Assembly (NCBI GenBank): GCA_029948255.1
Contig: JALIZF010001914.1
Span: forward strand, 868,001-932,000
Reading direction: 5' to 3'
Source of the DNA: Telmatactis stephensoni
Lineage: Eukaryota; Cnidaria; Anthozoa; Actiniaria; Isophelliidae
DNA length: 64,000 bases
Made by a program: the position numbers and the translations under genes. Every line of letters begins with the position of its first letter. The first letter of the stretch is position 1. Shown one piece after another: positions 60,172 through 64,000 of this stretch. The notes beneath the pieces were generated by a model. It had not been told where the DNA came from. It made no database searches and saw only the letters and a program-made list of their open reading frames with translations.

Positions 60172-60987
60172 TTGAATTTTGCATGCAAACTAATGAAAGT
60201 TGTATTGAATTGTTTCACAATTTCATCTAAAATATATTATTAATTCTGAAGTTGCTTTGAGTCCTTCATAAAATTGAAAATACTTAATTTTTTGTTTTCA
60301 TGTCAGTAGGAGTTAAGACCAACTTCTCATGGCTTTTACAAAAAGAGATCTTCAATTTGAGAACCAGATTTTTCACTAAACAACAGGCTTTACCATTGGA
60401 AATAATTTCCAAATGAAAAAATGAGAGTATTTTGAGTCCCCTTGTTTTGTATAATAAATGGTGACTCCTTTTACGTCATCACATTTGAAATTTGAAATTT
60501 GAAACCTTTATATCTCAGAACATATGGATTGTAAAAAATAAGATAAAAAGATCTTTACTATACTCTCTGATGAGAACTGAGTTTGAAGATAAAAAAAGAT
60601 AATTAAATGTCATAGGGACTTTAAACATAAATGATGATCCAGCAGATGCATTGCAGTAAAAGCACAAAATTTTTGGGAACTCAAATCAACTTGCAAAAAT
60701 AAGAAGCATTTATTCACAAACACAAATTGTTTATTCACAATAAAAGTTAATTATACATTTAAAGTTTATATTTATTTAAACTTTCCTTGCAAATTCGAGG
60801 CATTTGTTTTGAGAATTGCTATTTGTATCTGTCAAGCATTCACAGGGACGTCAATCAAAAATTGTAAGTCTTTGAGTGCTTTTCTGTCAAGAAATCCAGC
60901 TCAATTTCACTGACTCAAATATACAACAAAGTCAAATAATGTTGAGAATAACAGACTTTTCCAAACAAATCCAAAGCGAAAGTAAAT

Positions 60988-61168
60988 GTCTCTATTTATT
61001 TGGAATAGATGACTTTGAAAAACTTTTCTGTACTTGGAACTGTGAAGTTCAGTCAAACACTCAAGTACATGTGTGAGGACTTTTTGTTTTATGATGAACT
61101 TTTTGCACTACATTTAAGAATACAATTTTTAAAAGATAAGAATTTGGTTTTTAATGAAAAAATAATAA
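60988..61168 (+). repeat. About 181-bp direct repeat, copy 2
   Basis: Partner of 59988-60171; lacks a CCTA found in copy 1 (CTGTGCCTAAGTTC versus CTGTGAAGTTC). The pair could be long terminal repeats of a short element or a simple duplication. There is no coding content between them. Confidence 0.85.
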
Positions 61169-61225
61169 CAGAGAGCCACCCTTTAACGCTGCATCAGGGC
61201 CAATAGGCAATTAGGCCAAAAATAC

Positions 61226-61480
61226 AAGGCATAACAGCTAAATGATCACAGCACAGCCCTAAGAAATTTAGAGCATAACAGCCAATGGAACATAGCACAG
61301 CCATAATTATCATAACAGCTAACATGATCACAGCACAGCCCTAAGAAATGTAGGGCATAACAGCCATAGCACAGCCATAAAAATTATTAATATAAGGCAT
61401 AACAGCTAATGAGCACAGCACAGCCATAAATAATGGCCTAACACTGTGATCCTAGCACAGCCAAAAATACACAAATATTA
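61226..61480. repeat. Degenerate tandem repeat GCATAACAGC...CACAGCCATAA
   Basis: About six imperfect units of GGCATAACAGCTAAT and GATCACAGCACAGCCCTAAG, spacing 40-70 bases. It lies directly downstream of the SGNH hydrolase pseudogene. Confidence 0.7.
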
Positions 61481-61519
61481 ACAAATATTAACAAATACAC
61501 ATTATAGTTAAATTTGAAA

Positions 61520-62143
61520 TTACTTGGGCACATCATTTGTTTGCCTCTTTAACATATCGAGGGCCTTCAACAAAGCACCTCTATAACTTCGGTATAACAG
61601 ATACTGACTGCGCTTGTTGAGGTGTACACTATCTTTACAAAGGACTACCTGAGATTTCTGTAAATCACGATGTTTTCAAGTAAAAACTGGTGAAGGTTAA
61701 TCATCTAATACTACTTCCAAGTAGTGGTTAAGCAAATTGGAAGATACATTAAAGGATGTGTAGGGCATATCGGTGCTCATCATATGCCAGTGTATGACCA
61801 AACACAATCCCACTACTTTAACTTTAAGTGCTGACATCAAATGAGTGACTAAATCATCTATCTCCGATCCAACTGTTTCTGGTTGCCGATAGCTTTCCAC
61901 GTTGTTTGTTCCTAATTCCAGTATTACAATCTCAGGCTGTAGCTCTTCCAGTTTCTCCAGCCGTTTGCCAACTTGTAAACGTTTTAATGTAAGGCCACCG
62001 TAGCCCATCGAAAAAATCTCAGCTAATTTTTCCAAGCCAAAATTATAATATGCTCTACGATCAAAAGGCTTGCTAAGGTCTTGGTATAAGCGGTGAACAA
62101 ATGAGTGACCAAAAATAACCGCTTTGGGACGAGAAGCTGCCAT
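61520..62143 (-). pseudogene. SGNH/GDSL hydrolase of mobile-element type, frameshifted
   Basis: Starts MAASRPKAVIFGHSFVHRL (nucleophile Ser in block I), with LELGTNNVE (block III Asn), then KVVGLCLVIH. The frame breaks near 61700 after NHYLEVVLDD and resumes in another frame with CKDSVHLNKRSQYLLYRSYR (block V Asp and His), stopping at 61520. All catalytic blocks are recognisable. Such hydrolases are known as passengers of Ngaro and CR1 retroelements, so a host esterase is less likely. The first codons are only about 77 bases from the left end of the Harbinger element, on the opposite strand. Confidence 0.7.
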
Positions 62144-62219
62144 CTTAGCGTACCGAAGCCGTCGACCGTGAAAAATCAAATTTACTTTAGCACCAACAAA
62201 AAGACTTAGAAAAGACTTA

Positions 62220-63686
62220 AGGCCCGGCCAAACAAGGAATGTTGGGTGACCCAACACCATGCAACATTGTTGGGCGATCTAACATTGTTGGATCATCAAA
62301 CAAATTCTTGGGTGGCCAAACGGCTTCAAGCATTGCTGTAAAACAACAACCGGGAAGACTATTATGGTCTATAGAATCACCCAGAATGCATCGCTCATTG
62401 GCATCACAATCCAAAATGGCGAATTGCTTAGAGGATTACAAGTTATTTCAATGTTTAGCAACCACTGTTTTGCTTGATTTATTGAGTGATGGTGAAGATA
62501 AAAGAGAAAGTAAACGAGGGAAAACTAGACAATGGATAAGAAGAAGAGAAGAGAAAGGGTATTACCAGAATATCGTAAGAGAACTGGGAGTAGAAGATAC
62601 CTCAAGCTACCGTGAAATGATGAGGATGAACCATGAAGATTTTGTCGCTATACTAACACTTATTGAGCCTGATATAATGCCTCAACAAGTAACTGGTGGC
62701 CACAAAGTGATCAGCCCTGCTGAACGTCTGACATTGACGATACGATTTCTTGCCACTGGCGAGACGTTTCGCTCATTAAGCTTCCAATTTAGAATCTCGA
62801 GGTCAGCCATCTCCTACATTGTGAACGAGGTATGTGAGGCCATACAGAAGAGACTTGGGCCACTGTATTTAAAGTTGCCGTCCACACAAGAAGAGTGGAC
62901 AAATATTGCTGAACAATTTGAGGAATGTTGGAACTTTCCGAACTGTATAGGTGCCATTGATGGCAAACATATAGTGATGCAGCCACCAGCTAATGCTGGT
63001 TCCTATTACTATAACTACAAGCATACTAACTCAGTAGTCCTCATGGCTGTGGCAGGGCCTGATTACGAATGTATTTATGCAGATGTTGGTACAAATGGAA
63101 GGGTTTCAGATGGAGGTGTCTGGAATAAGTGTAGTCTGTCTCAAGAAATTGAAAAAGGCAATGTTTGTATTCCCCCACCAAAGTGCTTGCCATGTGGTGT
63201 GGATGAGCAGCCTCATGTATTTGTTGCTGATGATGCCTTTGCTCTAAAGAACTATGTGATGAAGCCTTATCCACAGAATGGTTTAACACTTGAAAAGAGA
63301 GTGTACAATTACCGCCACAGCAGAGCCAGGAGAATTGTTGAAAATCTTTTTGGAATTGTTGCAAACAGATGGTGCTTGTTTAGAAATGTTTTACAACTGA
63401 ATCCAAGGTCCATTGAAAGTTTGGTTATGGCTGCCCTCACACTTCATAACTACTTGAGAAAAAGCAGGTCAGCAAACATCTACTGCCCCCATAGGATTGC
63501 ATGACATGGAGACAGGAAATGGAGAGGTGATTAGAGGTTCATGGAGACTGGAGAGCACAGGAGAGTCATTGGAACCTTTAGCTGTTCCAACTACTGGGCA
63601 CAATGCTACGAGTAATGCCAAGATGGTCAGAGATAACTTCAAGGATTATTTTGTCACTGATGGTGCTGTTGACTGGCAGTGAGACA
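62220..63686 (+). mobile_element. PIF/Harbinger transposon, left end and transposase
   Basis: TTA (62217-62219) precedes AGGCCCGGCCAAACAAGGAA, a plausible terminal repeat that resembles the AGGTCCGG ends of the MITEs at 20706 and 30747. Tandem-like CATTGTTGGG copies follow. The transposase is on the plus strand. No inverted right end was found; a LINE ORF begins 5 bases after the transposase's last stop, so the right end may lie beyond the window. Confidence 0.65.
62416..63504 (+). CDS. Harbinger (HARBI1-like) transposase, frameshifted near its C-terminus
   Basis: From the ATG at 62416 (MANCLEDYKLF) the frame encodes 362 aa. A DDE_4 nuclease is intact: IGAIDGKHI (Asp182), FVADDAF (Asp272), RRIVENLFGI (Glu309). 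An N-terminal helix-turn-helix-like part reads SFQFRISRSAISYIVNEVC. The frame stops at 63504 just after YCPHRIA. A further frame continues to 63682 with ETGNGEVIRGSWR and AKMVRDNFKDYF, the family's usual end. A single-base change in the C run at 63485-63491 therefore separates the last roughly 60 residues. The frame is also open upstream to 62239, but those codons lie inside the terminal repeat. Mobile transposase, not the host HARBI1 gene. Confidence 0.85.
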   Translation: MANCLEDYKLFQCLATTVLLDLLSDGEDKRESKRGKTRQWIRRREEKGYYQNIVRELGVEDTSSYREMMRMNHEDFVAILTLIEPDIMPQQVTGGHKVISPAERLTLTIRFLATGETFRSLSFQFRISRSAISYIVNEVCEAIQKRLGPLYLKLPSTQEEWTNIAEQFEECWNFPNCIGAIDGKHIVMQPPANAGSYYYNYKHTNSVVLMAVAGPDYECIYADVGTNGRVSDGGVWNKCSLSQEIEKGNVCIPPPKCLPCGVDEQPHVFVADDAFALKNYVMKPYPQNGLTLEKRVYNYRHSRARRIVENLFGIVANRWCLFRNVLQLNPRSIESLVMAALTLHNYLRKSRSANIYCPHRIA

Positions 63687-64000
63687 ATGAATACTAATGA
63701 GAAAGCCACGCTTTTGATAGCTCTGTACTTTCTGAGCTGTTTTTGCTTCAGAACCGACCAAAAGTCAACTGAAAACTTAACATCATCTTTTCAACAAGTA
63801 CTGAAACTAATTCACGACGTAGAGCTGAACCCAGGGCCGCAGAAATCCAAGAAGTTAACTTATGTTACCGTCGCTCACCTCAATGTCCGCTCCTTGAAAT
63901 CTCGTGAAACATTTCACTTGGTCTCAAATGTAATTACTGAAAGCAGTTACGACATTTTTACTATCTCGGAATCGTGGCTTGATACTACTACAAGTAATGC
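63687..64000 (+). CDS. LINE ORF with hydrophobic leader, 2A-like motif and endonuclease start (partial)
   Basis: From ATG 63687 the frame is open to the window edge (104 codons). Residues 8-21 are hydrophobic (TLLIALYFLSCFCF), like a signal peptide. Residues 44-51 are DVELNPGP, fitting the D-x-E-x-N-P-G-P motif at which ribosomes skip a peptide bond. TYVTVAHLNVRSL and IFTISESWLD then mark the start of an apurinic-type endonuclease, as in CR1-group LINEs. 2A-like motifs at the N-terminus of such ORFs are known in sea-urchin and other invertebrate non-LTR elements. The LINE is inserted right behind the Harbinger transposase; its 3' end is outside the window. Confidence 0.8.
   Translation, partial: MNTNEKATLLIALYFLSCFCFRTDQKSTENLTSSFQQVLKLIHDVELNPGPQKSKKLTYVTVAHLNVRSLKSRETFHLVSNVITESSYDIFTISESWLDTTTSN

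Larger units (their letters stand above)
59409..61225. other. AT-rich stretch with one long direct repeat
   Basis: No gene recognised. The main structure is the 180-bp direct repeat listed separately. The rest is AT-rich with short A/T runs. Confidence 0.5.

Overview
The window is nuclear DNA of an animal, most likely an anthozoan cnidarian such as a stony coral. Three metazoan genes can be assembled exon by exon with GT-AG introns. They sit in AT-rich DNA crowded with miniature inverted-repeat transposons (MITEs), CR1-like LINE fragments and large DNA transposons of kinds common in cnidarian genomes. The species call is inference; no rRNA, tRNA or mitochondrial sequence was seen.

1-24.8 kb is the host-gene part. 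The 3' end of a NAA25 gene (NatB N-terminal acetyltransferase auxiliary subunit, + strand) runs to 3863. A complete 13-exon inositol polyphosphate 5-phosphatase with catalytic and SKICH domains (INPP5K/SKIP type, 433 aa, - strand) lies at 18687-9093. A 6-exon UNC93-family membrane protein (513 aa, - strand) lies at 24763-21349. NAA25 and INPP5K are convergent. Their introns and spacers hold at least 15 foldback or MITE copies, several with clear target-site duplications (TSDs).

24.8-41.3 kb has no recognised host gene. It holds more MITEs, a 10-bp-period minisatellite split by a 5.1 kb CACTG-ended element with a 229-bp palindrome, and a 5'-truncated LINE.

41.3-56.2 kb is the most unusual part: two large TTAA-flanked transposons 181 bp apart. 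The first (41353-48251) carries a broken Mutator-like (PF20700-type) transposase gene interrupted by a LINE, an intact-looking 134-aa gene of unknown function, and a nested shorter relative of itself. The second (48441-56152) has about 1.15 kb near-identical terminal inverted repeats around a seven-exon gene. That gene's product has an integrase-like D-D-D core and a C2H2 finger, and I cannot place it in a named superfamily.

56.2-64 kb is a graveyard of mobile-element genes: a frameshifted Ulp1-type protease, a zinc-finger fragment, a frameshifted SGNH hydrolase, and a PIF/Harbinger transposon. Abutting the Harbinger is a LINE ORF with a hydrophobic leader and a 2A-like ribosome-skipping motif, which runs off the window.
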